DNA from: Echiichthys vipera
Lineage: Eukaryota; Chordata; Actinopteri; Perciformes; Trachinidae
DNA: 64,000 nucleotides
Assembly: GCA_963691815.1 (NCBI GenBank)
Contig: OY829657.1
Location: 23,502,288 to 23,566,287 of the forward strand
Direction of reading: 5' to 3'
This document shows, one piece after another, positions 15,201-24,355 of the stretch. The position numbers and the translations under genes were made by a program. Below the pieces are notes generated by a model, which did no database searches, had not been told where the DNA came from, and was given only the letters and a program-made list of their open reading frames with translations. Each line of letters begins with the position of its first letter. Positions within the stretch are counted from its first letter, which is position 1.

Positions 15201-18200
15201 TGATCTAGATTGATCACTGAGGGGGAATTGGTTTATTAAATTTAACCAGAGTTCATTCTTGACCTGAAACTGACCAAATAAACGTATAGATTTAGCTTTC
15301 ATACTAAGGTTAAGAAAGAGACGTTTTAGGGGTTGAACCAAAAGAACCACAGTTTTTCATGTACAGTTAATCTATTGGTACTGTGAGCTAACATAGCATG
15401 CAAGGAGAACGTCTTTTTTTAAAGTAATGAAATATTAATTAATAAGACTAAAATTTTTGACTTTTCCCAAAAAAGAAATAATGTCAGAAAAAACAAATTC
15501 TTAAATTACACATGAAAACTATTGCTCTCCTCTGTTCATCATCTTAAAGGGGACCACCTACTTAAAGGAGCCTCCCTGCCTAAAGGGGACCTCCTACTTA
15601 AAGGGGACTTCATGTTTAAAGGGGACCTCTTTCTTTAAAGGGAACTCTTACTTAAAGGGGACCTCCTACCTAAAGGGGACTTCATGTTTAAAGGGGACCT
15701 CCTACTTAAAGGGGACTTCATGTTTAAAGGGGACCACCTACTTAAAGGAGCCTCCCTGCCTAAAGGGGACCTCCTGTTTAAAGGGGACTTCATGTTTAAA
15801 GGGGACATCCTACTTAAAGGGGACTTCATGTTTAAAGGGGACCTCCTACTTAAAGGGGACCTCTTTCTTTAAAGGGAACTCTTACTTAAAGGGGACCTCC
15901 TACCTAAAGGGGACTTCATGTTTAAAGGGGACCTCTTTCTTAAAGGGAAACTCCTTCTTAAAGGGGACCTCCTACTTAAAGGGGGCCTCCTGTTTAAAGG
16001 GGGCCTCCTGTTTAAAGGGGACCTCCTACTTAAAGGGGGCCTCCTGTTTAAAGGGGACCTTTTTCTTTAAGTGGACTTCATATTTAAAGGGGACCTCCTA
16101 TTTAAAGGGGACCTCCTGTTTAAAGGGGACCTTTTTCTTTAAGGGGACTTCATGTTTAAAGGGGACCTCCTACTTAAAGGGGGCCTCCTGTTTAAAGGGG
16201 ACCTCCTGTTTAAAGGGGACCTTTCTCTTAAAAGGAACCTCCTGCTCCAAGAGGATCATCAGTCTCCTTTACACCACAAAATGAAAGTTTCAAAAGCTCC
16301 TGACTCAGAGCACAAAGTTCACAGTGTCGTAGAGGAGGAGAGCCCTGAGGGGAGAGGAGGCCTAAGGGTGACAGCTGGAGGCAGAGCCGGGGGCAGAGAA
16401 ACGCCCTGAACATAGCTAAAAAAAAGGGAAAATGGAGGCAGCGGGCAGGTCTCTGACACACCCCGCCACACACTTTCTATATACTCATAAAGGATCCATC
16501 AGGTGTTTTTGGAAAATCTTTCTTACTGGGTCTTTGAATGCAGGACTTACCGACTGACTTACTCACGCTTTTCTTCATTATCAGCAGTTTCCTCTCTCAT
16601 TCATCGACTCTTTCCTTCAGACTAACATTACTCTGCCAGAAACACTGAGACTGTGGCCCTGAAGATTTAAATTAATCATATTTTATCATGTCTGAGGTCA
16701 ATGTTTATATAACTATTAACCCAGTTCTGGCTGTCAGAGACGATACTGTCAAACCCTCTTTTCTGCTTAGGATCCAAGATGTTAACATGACACAAACACT
16801 GTTAATTGTAATTGTTGTTGAGAAATAATGTTTCAATAGTTTGTAAAAGAACATTTAAATGAAGTAGTTATATTTTGAAGATTAAGTCAAAGACACAAAG
16901 AAGTGACGACACAGGTGTTTTTTAGTTATTTTGTGCAACAAGATAAATCATCTGTGTGGATGTTCAGTATAGGGGGACAATGCAATTAACAACTTTACAG
17001 GTTTGCAAATAAGTGCATCTGCATTACTGCATGGTGAATGCTCATAACATTGTGCACTGATGTGTGTATGTTGGCATTTGACCCCTAAACCTTGGATGCA
17101 GGTATAGCCTGAAGTCTAACTAAAACATTCAAATTTGACATATTACTGTCCCAAAAATCCCAATCATTAAGACCAAATGTATTCTGTTGTTGCTCTAGCT
17201 TTTGAAAAGAATATTTTAATTAATCATGAGATACTCAATATTTTACACACAGTCAGATTGCATTGCAGTTTTACAGACAAGTTGTAAGTTCTCAGTCTGT
17301 TGATTAAATTACAAAAATCTATCATTTTGGCAAACAACACGTTGTTCTGACGCTACACACAGGATACACGCTCCTCGTGTGTGTGTTTATGCAAGCTGTT
17401 TTTTAAAGGGTGTATGAATGTGTGTAACGCTGTGACCTCTCCCATCAGGACGGCTCTGGCTCTCTGAAGAGAAGCGGCTCCTTCAGTAAACTGCGAGCAT
17501 CGATCCGTCGCAGCAGCGAGAAACTGGTCCGCAAGCTGAAAGGCGGCGGCTCGTCCCGAGACAGCGAGCCAAAAAACCCCGGGTAACTATCCCAAACAGA
17601 CACCTGACTGACCCGGGTGACGGGTGACTCTCACTTTATGCACTGGAGGACTGGAGGAAGGAGCCGGCCCTCCAGCCCGCAGCTCGGCTGGGTGGCGTAC
17701 TAACCAAAAATAAAAGAAGGGACGCGCTCTACTTTGCTGGCGGTGAAGTAAAACTAAAGCTGTTTGCACATGAAATGATGGAGGGAGCTTTTACTGGCAC
17801 ATTGGTTCTGTTTTCCCATCACATCGGTTTACTTTTCTGTCTGGTGCAGTGAACAACTTTTCTTCTTCATGGTTGGAGTCGGATGTCAGTGAGAATAAGG
17901 ACCGCTGCGGGAAACGCTCATCAAAACAAAACAGCTGTAAAGAGCTTTACTACTTTCAGAATAAGAAAAAAAAGATGGAATTGTCTCTGAAAATAAAGAA
18001 AAAAAACATTTTAAAATGATATTTCGAGAGAAAAGTTGCAGTATTTTGAGGAAAAAAGTTGCAATACTTTGAGGAAAAAGATGCAATATTTTGATAAAAA
18101 TAAAGTTGCAGTATTTTGAGAAAAGTTACGTATAGTCCCAAGGGAAAGTTCAATAAAAAAGGTCATGTAAGAAAGCAGATGCTTGGTACTTTGATTCTCA

Positions 18201-21200
18201 AAATCTTTTCGTCTAAATTGTTTACTTTATTTACAAAACATGAATCCTTTATTCTAAATATTACGGCTTTTATTTTGGAAACAAAACAACCTTCTTTCTT
18301 CATATTCCTATTTTTCTTTGAATATGTGAACTTTTGATGGGTTTTCCTGTCAGTGGTCCTCATACTCCGCGGTAAAGAGCAAACATGAAGGTGATAAAGT
18401 AGAAAACCAAAGGTAACAGGAAGCAGCAGCTGTGCAGAACTGTTCCGATGAAATGGGAAAATAAGTCGACTCACGCTGTGACGAGCGACGTGCAGAATCT
18501 GCAACGAGACACAAACTAATGTCTGCTTATGAAACGCCTTTATTGCTTGTTATGCCTGGAACTCATTTGTTTGTTTTAACCACTAAATGTTAAAGCTATT
18601 TATTGCATTTTGTGGCTGTTGGACTATTTATTTCAATTTGTTTTGAAATATAGTTCAGTTTTGACTTTATTAGGATTCTATTATTTTCATTTTTCTTTGT
18701 GAATTTTACTCAAACTTGTCTGCATGGCTGTTTTTGGTTGTTTGAACTTTTATTTATGAATAAATTTGTTCCTTTGAATGTTTGAACTTGCATGCCTCAT
18801 CTGTGTGCTCCCTGGTTTCTGTTTTCCTCTCTGTGCTGCGCTTCTCTGTGGCTCCTGATGATGATGTCACGGCCTCCATCATCATCATCATCATCATCAT
18901 CATGATGACCAGTAATAATGTCAAATCACTGCAGAAATGTCCATTTTAAAAAGTCATGAAGTGCTTTTCTTAAAGATATCACAACCACCATATGAAAAAC
19001 ATCTTTTTATATAAAAGTTCACAATATAAGTAAACAGGAAATGACATCAAACAAATGTCTGCAGCAGCTTCAAACTGTTTTAGTGCCAGTTTTAGATGTT
19101 TAAAATAATATCTAACATTAAAAATAGCTGTTTCAGATCTATGTTAAAATCAACGGGCGATTCTAACCGCCAAAATGTTTAATGTTTAAATGGTTAGAAC
19201 TTAAAAACCCCTCCAGTCAAAAATGGGTTGCTTCTGTTTATGCCTCGTAAAACGTCTGATCTTGGCTGTAGTGTAGTCAATGTCAATCTGAGATTCAAAC
19301 GTACGCCGGAAGCCGGTAAAAGAAACCTGAACCTGTCAGTACAGAGAGTGAAAACACGCTGTCAGCGTAGCTGTCAGCCGCTGACACTTACATGAAGATT
19401 AATATATTTGTCTGCTGCTATCAACTATCGTAAATACACGTCTGACATTTGTAACAAACCAAACCAAACCGCATGAAAATCGGTCGAAAATTCAGCAAGA
19501 AATCCGTAGTTTGTTTGACTTTTTCCTGAAAAGACCTGCCCCCTTCTGCCTCTGATTAGTCAGCTGACTACTGGAGCAGCCTCTGTAGACGATGGTAGAA
19601 TTAGGGCACACTCACATGGTCCATCCGTACTGTGCCCAAGCACGTTTCACGGCTAAAGTCTAGTTCGTTTAACCAGTGTGAGTGCAACCATACCGGCCAC
19701 GGCCCGTTTGGGAGAGGTGGGCTTTTGTAAAGCACGTTTGCAGATGTACGAGCACGAGTGTGCACACGTGTACGAGCACGAGGCCTACAGCGGTTCTGAC
19801 GTCATTTTATGTGCGCCTGTTGGGACATAGTTGTCACCTTGAAACATCGACTAAACGGGGTTATGCCGCATCACAATGAGTTACCATGTTTTCTGCGCTG
19901 CTTTCCATTATGTGGCCAAAAGACAACAAAGCGACGCATCGCGATGATGTCATTAATGTGTGTGACGTGTTACGGCGTGATGACGTATAGGCAGCAAGAA
20001 GCATTCGCGGAGACCCAGGTAGTGTGTGTACAAACGGGCCTTGGCCGCGGGGGGAGAGGGAGGGGGGGACAAGTACCCTAAAGCACGGGGCACGGTACGG
20101 ACGGACAGTGGGAGTGCGCCCTAAAAGCAACAACATGTAGGATCTCTCAGGCTCAAGCTCCCCCTGTAGTTGGATAACAGTATTTTCTTCGACTGCTGTT
20201 GTAAAAGTACTTCCTAGTAGAACAGAATGAGAGCCAAGTGTCAACGGTGGTGAATCCTCCTTTAGCTCACGCCAGCGAGTGAACGCTGGGCCAATATTGA
20301 CAAAACCTTTGCTTTCTGCGGTTTGGTTTCATTTAGGGCCATGACATCAACACAGTCTACACACGCTGTACCAGCCAACAGAGGGGCATTCACACGCTAC
20401 GCTAGACAGCTGGGCTCTCAGATCAGAGGCGGTGACGTACGTCGTAAAGTCGATTTGTTTGTAGGTTTTTTGTGCACAGGTTTCGACCCGAAATCCAAAG
20501 TTGCGTTGGATACAGACTCTGTCAGGACACGACAGATGTGTCAGTAAACTTACTGCAAGTTGATGGACCATCACAAGAGTCATGGAGATGTTTTTTGAAA
20601 GTGGAAAAACGACATGGTGTTGCTTTAACGTTGATATGACGAACTGACTAAAATCAAATGAAACATTTGCCGAACCCTGCAGTCGGTTAACTAAACACCA
20701 CAAAAACATTTAAAATCATGTTTTTAATCTTTAGTTTCAGCCATGAATCCTGTTTTTTTTGTTTGTTTCTTTCAGAGAGACATTTGTGAAGTTTAAACAT
20801 TAAAAGCAAAACACACTCCGAGTTATGAAAATGCTCTCACAGAAAAACAAAGATATGTTGTACGATGATAATAATATATAATAATAATCACATTTCTGGT
20901 CAGGATGGACGCATTTCTGCAGTTTGATTTCACTGAACTCCAAGTTTTTGTTGAAAGCATGAATGTTGGTGTTTGCATGAACTTGTGAGTTTACAGCTGA
21001 CCATTCAAAAAGACCTGATGCACCTTAATAAACATGTTGGTGCCACTTTCTGATGAGGGGCCTGTTATGGGCGGGTAGTGAGGTGTCACTCAGGACTTAA
21101 TTAAAGGCTAAAAACTTGCTTTAAGGATTACTGACGAGCCATTTTGTTAGTAATTGTTGTTGTTAGTAAATAGATTTTATTTCCAGATGGTGCTTGTTTT

Positions 21201-23560
21201 ACTAAATGAACCTAAAATCTAAGATTAAAAAAGAGCGTCGTATTAGAAAGTGGTGCCAAAGTTTGACATTTAACTTTGTAAGTTTGATGAACAGGAAGAG
21301 AAGAAGATGCAGAGACTTTGTTTTTGTGAAACTAACGTTTGTGTGTGAATCTCATAGATTTCATTAACCAGCACAAACACATAAAAACATCCTCCTCACA
21401 CCTGACTCTCCCCCCCTCCCCTCACCTCTGACCCTCCTCACCCTCCACCCGCCTGCATGCCACTACTCTGGGTGCAGCATGAAGCGAGCCAGCTCTCTGG
21501 GGGTTCTTAACATGGCGGACAAGGCTGCGAGCGACCACTACCAAGTAAGGAGGCCGGGCGTCGGGCCAAAAGTCTCGGTTTATTAAAACCCTGATGGTCA
21601 GAACGTCCTGGAAAAAGGTTTTTTTTGATGGATTGAGATTTTTATTTTGAACATGTAAAAGAAAGCAGGAATTGTCCCAGAAAATAATGATGTTACACAA
21701 AATAGAAACATAATTAAAGACATGAGTGACAAACATTTGCTCAAGTTCAGAAAAAGGAGTGGGAAGAAGTTTCCACTTATCTAGTCCCACCCTTCTCCAT
21801 AACTCATTTTGATTAAGCTTCTTCAGTCATTATTATTCTTATTATTATTATCATTTTCATTTATTATTTTTTATTATATTAGTATTTAATGTATCCAAAT
21901 ACATTATTATCTACACACAAAATGTATTACTTATATGTTCATATTTGATATAATTTCATGCACTTTTCTCTCAAAATAAATAAATAATGGAAGCATTCAT
22001 GAATATATATGTATATTATACATTTATATTATATATATATATATATTCACTATTGATATTGTATCAAACCATAATTCAGAAATCCCCCCCCCCAAAAAAA
22101 GAATGAATAACAAACAATACAATATAACATAATTCATTTTAATTAAGCTTTCTTAGTCAAAATGATTTAGTCATAATTTAATGTATTATTATTAATTATT
22201 ATATATATAGGTATTGTATCCAAATATATCCTCTACAAAAAGTATTACGTATATGTCCATATCAAATATATATTATCATTTCTTGCACTTTTCTCCCACA
22301 ATAAATAATATTAGCATTCATCAATATATATGAATATATACTTTGTATTATTTATTTTCCTGTAACAACTATTAACCGGGAAATCCTGTAGAGTCGCTAA
22401 CAGCCGGACGTGGCTAACGCTGATTAGCTTGGGGCAGTACGGTGAAGGCATTTAAACGTCTTTTTTAACCATTAATACTGCTGAAAATAACACCAAACCT
22501 CTACAGCAGCATGAGAAGAGTCCCTACACAAAAAACGAAGCACCAACAACGTAGTTAGTGAACCCAGAGTTTATTAAAATGTGTTTTAAAGACTTACCTA
22601 CTGGCCCCTGTACCAGCTCCTCTCATAGTAAAGTCCATTCAAGTGGATTACCAAAGTCAATCCAGAAGGAAGGAGCCCATTGCTGCTTTGTTTTTTATCT
22701 ATTTACTTACTTAAACAGATACGATAAGTGTTTCCAAGGCTTTAGCACAGCGCTAACCCAGCAACCATTTGAAAGCCCAGTTCTGATAAATGTCCTTGTT
22801 TTCTGGGTCGTACCCAGTGGTGGAAATACATTTGCTCTGACTCTAAGTTTGAGCGACTTTGACTTTATTTGTTTTTCTATTTTCTGCTACTTTATACTTT
22901 GACTCCACTACAATTCAAAGGGAAATACTCCACTTTTTACTCAGCTCAATAATACAGTTAATAAATACATTATGATATATTATTACTGTTATTATCATTG
23001 CTTTATTATTATATTTTCTGTTTATTTTTACAATTATTATTATCACTATTATTTGTTTTTTATTTTTTTATTTTTTTAATGTGTGTTTTATTTATTTTCT
23101 ACTTCTTTTTGTCGTGTTTAAGTGGAAAAGAGGCACGATAATACCATGTTTTGCTTGATAATGAGGCTTCACAGTAAAATCAACAACAACATATGTTCTA
23201 CTTTCACTGACTTTTGTCTTAAATGAACATATGAAAGCATCAATAATAATAATTCAATACTACAATTTAATACAGTTCTGAAATGGGCCATCCTGAATAA
23301 CAAGTACTTTTATTTTTTGCATCTTTAACTATATTCTGATGCTAATCGTATGTAACTTTCTTCCATCCCTGTGTAGTTTTTTACTGATGTCAGTCGTATT
23401 GGTCGAGTTAAAACAGAATCTTGGTTTTTATAGATGCAGACATTTGTCGTTCAGTTGGGAATATACTTTTCTTTCCCCTGTGTTTTCTCTTCAGGAACGA
23501 AATAATAGTCTGAGGAAAAGTCGCGACCTGAGTGCCAGCCACACCGACCTGGCGCGTTGA
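242..23560 (+). CDS. klc1: Kinesin light chain 1, 3' part of gene (seven coding exons)
   Basis: KLC1 is the cargo-binding light chain of conventional kinesin: its TPR repeats bind cargo adaptors and its N-terminal coiled coil binds the heavy chain. Seven exons join in phase: 242-294, 1181-1248, 2219-2327, 5273-5434, 17449-17582, 21478-21544 and 23495-23560. Each internal junction has AG/GT. They encode about 218 C-terminal residues: the acidic linker DENKPIWMHAEEREE, the last TPR (TTTLKNLGALYRRQGKFEAA), the stretch KYESGPDGGEEVSMSVEWNG, the basic SGSFSKLRASIRRSSEKLVR, then KRASSLGVLNMADKAA, ending in SASHTDLAR. That ending follows the KLC1 paralogue as I recall it, rather than KLC2 or KLC4. 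The coiled coil and earlier TPRs lie left of the window. No frameshift or stop is seen. Teleosts may have a/b duplicates, and I cannot say which this is. Confidence 0.95.
1181..1248 (+). CDS. klc1: klc1 exon (GEYGGWYKACKVDS segment)
   Basis: Acceptor tctcacag, donor gtcagt. The exon encodes GKQKDGSPFGEYGGWYKACK plus VD and ends two bases into a serine codon that is completed at 2219. The segment is very conserved in KLC1, KLC2 and KLC4. Confidence 0.93.
1425..1690. mobile_element. MITE with long inverted arms, copy 1 (one arm)
   Basis: This is the first of three related copies (also 22375-22700 and 52915-53365). The shared arm runs from the gtctttttcagcaga and cgctaacagcc stretch through taaccactaacactgctcaa to caccaacaacgtagttag. 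Only one arm is clear here. No coding sequence is seen, so it is probably non-autonomous. Confidence 0.6.
2219..2327 (+). CDS. klc1: klc1 exon (last TPR repeat)
   Basis: Acceptor tttttgcag, donor gtgtgg. The exon encodes the last TPR helix pair, SPTVTTTLKNLGALYRRQGK followed by FEAAETLEEAAMRSRKQ, and leaves phase 0. Confidence 0.95.
3368..3800 (+). repeat. Interspersed fish repeat, copy A
   Basis: Positions 3380-3645 match 50430-50690 in reverse complement. Shared words include gaggtccgttctctcaactt, ggccacgcccctaattattc and ataaactttaacctcc. It extends into a stretch around 3705-3790 ending ctgcagtttttggcacttc, which resembles a widespread fish repeat. A poly-G run (3487-3499) marks a slippage-prone centre. 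No protein is encoded. Confidence 0.65.
5273..5434 (+). CDS. klc1: klc1 exon (post-TPR region)
   Basis: Acceptor tcatcag, donor gtaagt. It is exactly 54 codons, phase 0 to 0, starting GLDNVHKQRVAEVL and ending SMSVEWNG. It contains the conserved RSRESL serine motif. The phase-0 ends leave room for the alternative 3' exon use known for KLC1. Confidence 0.94.
5796..6053. mobile_element. hAT-type MITE (GGGCTGCAACTA ends)
   Basis: The left end is tagggctgcaacta and the right end tgttgcagctcta, so the termini form an imperfect inverted repeat about 258 bp apart. There is an internal landmark around ggcacagaggaggaaagaaa. A related degraded copy lies at 35785-36056 and a partial one at 43246-43366. 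It is non-coding. Confidence 0.65.
7022..7480. mobile_element. Degraded MITE-like sequence (GGGCTGCACAATC end)
   Basis: It starts tagggctgcacaatcaatca, the usual start of a common fish MITE family. The far end near ataattgtgatctcaatatg is poorly preserved and the boundary is uncertain. No coding sequence. Confidence 0.4.
8066..8914. mobile_element. Non-autonomous hAT-like element (849 bp)
   Basis: Left end ttagggatgggcccgagtac; right end gagtactcc...aatgcccatccca. The ends are inverted repeats (GGGATGGGC with GAGTACTCG nearby). Flanks agtctata (8058-8065) and agtctatt (8915-8922) look like an 8-bp target duplication with one mismatch, the hAT size. No transposase ORF is visible. Confidence 0.6.
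11195..12035. mobile_element. Degraded DNA transposon relic split by a SINE
   Basis: The left side begins accgtattgtcccgaataca, with aaataggggggttgtcatat just inside. Sequence resuming after the SINE (agaagggtcgtcaaatttc) resembles the other arm of such elements. No transposase is detected. Outer boundaries are approximate. Confidence 0.4.
11830..12005 (+). mobile_element. tRNA-derived SINE, copy 1
   Basis: It starts ggtggaccgctgggacagtg, with a pol III A-box-like ggttagagcag region and a B-box-like cgggtttcactcc region. The body is gaggctgaaggtcctc...agccctttgctgcc and the tail tataataaaggcttgaaaa. It is the same family as 31344-31517. Flanking aaaaaaggagggt and aaaaaagaagggt suggest a target duplication inside the surrounding transposon relic. 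Confidence 0.75.
13222..14115. mobile_element. hAT-like element with CAGGGGTG termini (894 bp)
   Basis: Left terminus caggggtgcagttctgccgg; the right terminus, read in reverse, is caggggtgtagtgctcg. A second matched stretch is ccggaacgcacc against ccggagcgcacc. CAGGGGTG ends are typical of hAT transposons. No intact transposase is seen. The flanks actttata and acttattc are only weakly alike, so a target duplication is unproven. Confidence 0.65.
15545..16250. repeat. 18-bp minisatellite (about 39 units)
   Basis: Units of 18 bp such as ttaaaggggacctcctac and ttaaaggggacttcatgt repeat with modest variation (ggggac to gggggc; occasional 1-bp slips near 15630, 15868, 16065 and 16140). Because 18 is a multiple of three and no unit carries a stop in some frames, both strands stay open for about 60 codons at a time (FKGDLL/LKGDFM on +; MKSPLS/RRSPLN on -). 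It lies in the klc1 intron 5435-17448. I do not call it coding. Confidence 0.9.
17449..17582 (+). CDS. klc1: klc1 exon (basic serine-rich tail)
   Basis: Acceptor cccatcag, donor gtaact. It encodes DGSGSLKRSGSFSKLRASIR and then RSSEKLVRKLKGGGSSRDSE, a basic serine-rich segment conserved in KLC tails. It ends two bases into a glycine codon. The 12-kb intron before it is the longest in the visible part of the gene. Confidence 0.94.
18000..18135. repeat. Short ~21-bp tandem repeat
   Basis: Four or five degenerate units of the kind gttgcagtattttgaggaaa. The reverse-complement motif (tctcaaaatactgcgacttt) recurs at 33565-33715 in zfyve21 intron 2. Confidence 0.6.
18878..18905. repeat. ATC microsatellite
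   Basis: About nine perfect tcatca triplets in the klc1 intron 17583-21477. Confidence 0.85.
19601..20124. mobile_element. Terminal-inverted-repeat element (~524 bp)
   Basis: The left end ttagggcacactcac...ggtccatccgtactgtgccc matches the reverse complement of the right end, ggcacggtacggacggacagtgggagtgcgccctaaa, over about 37 bp with some mismatches. The interior is GC-rich with no transposase. A related solo end (gtgtgagtgcgccctaaaa) lies at 62170-62192. Superfamily unknown. Confidence 0.6.
21478..21544 (+). CDS. klc1: klc1 exon (alternatively used tail exon)
   Basis: Acceptor gggtgcag, donor gtaagg. It encodes MKRASSLGVLNMADKAASDH then YQ. The family tail (MKRASSLNVLN type) is subject to alternative splicing in mammals. 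Whether that holds here is inference. Confidence 0.9.
22375..22700. mobile_element. MITE with long inverted arms, copy 2 (left arm plus centre)
   Basis: It carries the left arm (cgctaacagccggacgtggc ... caccaacaacgtagttagtg) and a centre of about 145 bp (gaacccagagtttattaaaa to ggaaggagcccattg) nearly identical to 52965-53110. The right arm is missing. Copy 3 has the right arm instead. Confidence 0.7.
22810..22960. mobile_element. Degraded MITE end (CAGTGGTGGAAATAC)
   Basis: It begins cagtggtggaaatacatttg and continues with tttgactccactacaattca and aatactccactttttactc, a common hAT-like fish MITE. Opposite-end relics of the same family lie near 28660-28700 (gcgccaccactgtgga) and 30515-30595 (gtacagtacttgagcaaatg ... 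attacaccactgac). Confidence 0.55.
23495..23560 (+). CDS. klc1: klc1 terminal coding exon
   Basis: Acceptor ctcttcag at 23487-23494. It encodes ERNNSLRKSRDLSASHTDLA then R and the TGA stop at 23558-23560. The SASHTDLA ending is characteristic of the long KLC1 isoforms. Confidence 0.93.
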   Translation, partial: ERNNSLRKSRDLSASHTDLAR

Positions 23561-23794
23561 AGGTTAATTGCACCGCTGGTGGCGAGGTCACTTCCTGTCT
23601 GGACCCTTCTCCACATTATACTCCAGCATCAAACCACCGAGCCACAGTGCTCACTGTACAGGTCTCAATGGTTCATTGCACTTTGTCAACGTCTGTGGTG
23701 CTTTTCAAGAGGAAGAGGAGTGTACAGTGACCTGCTGTATGTGTGTGTGGGTTTGAGTGTGTGTGTCTTTTATTTGTATGTGCTCAGACTGTAT

Positions 23795-23798
23795 GAAC

Positions 23799-23829
<31 letters not shown>

Positions 23830-23845
23830 GCGTGTGCGTGTGTGA
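23795..23845. repeat. GT microsatellite in klc1 3' region
   Basis: A (gt)n run with gcgtgt variants about 240 bp after the klc1 stop codon, so probably in the 3' UTR. Confidence 0.8.
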
Positions 23846-24004
23846 CTGTCCTCTCCAGTCTTGTTCATATTTAATGTTATCGCTTGAATGAAGGCAGACG
23901 CAGAGTGAAGCTTTAGTTTTACAAACCTCACTGATTTAGTCGCTCACCGCTCCAGCTGAGTCGTGGTGGGTGAAGCCAAAGATGAGCTCAGCTGTTTGAG
24001 CGAC

Positions 24005-24355
24005 AGGATCTCACCTTTGTCGTCTAAACTTAACCGTCACCTTTTATCGTCTGAACTTAGCGGTCACCTTTTATCGTCTGAACTTAGCGGTCACCTTTTG
24101 TCGTCTAAACTTAACCTTCACCTTTTGTCGTCTAAACTTAACCCTCACCTTTTTTTTGTCTAAACTTAACTGTCGCCTTTTGTCGTCTTAACTTAACGGT
24201 CAACTTTTTGCGTCTAAACATGACGTCACCTTTTGTTGTCTAAACGTAACGGTCACCTTTTGTCGTCTAAACTTAACAGTCACATTTTGTCGTCTAAGCT
24301 TAACAGTCAGCTTTTGTCGTCTAAACTTAACAGTCACCTTTTGTCGTGCACAGGT
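24005..24355. repeat. 27-bp tandem repeat downstream of klc1
   Basis: About 13 units of the type ggtcaccttttgtcgtctaaacttaac with point variation (tatcgtctgaacttagc in early units). It lies about 450 bp after the stop, likely in the 3' UTR. A lone diverged unit occurs at 50281-50308 (cgtcaccttttgttgcctaa). Confidence 0.85.

Larger units (their letters stand above)
5435..17448 (+). other. klc1: Long klc1 intron
   Basis: Apart from the repeats entered separately I see no exon in this 12-kb stretch. Positions 6060-7000, 9000-11190, 12040-13200, 14120-15540 and 16260-17440 hold AT-rich unique-looking DNA with no supported gene. Confidence 0.6.

Noticed and set aside
15635..15872. Overlapping open frames SPLSRR... 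and FKGDLL... as a small repetitive protein gene
   Set aside because: Explained by the 18-bp period of the minisatellite; frames break at 1-bp slips between blocks.
21422..21790. Minus-strand 122-codon stretch over klc1 exon 21478-21544
   Set aside because: Antisense of a confident exon with no domain.
24005..24355. Regularly spaced repeats considered as a CRISPR-like array
   Set aside because: The unit is a continuous 27-bp tandem repeat without unique spacers, in a vertebrate genome.
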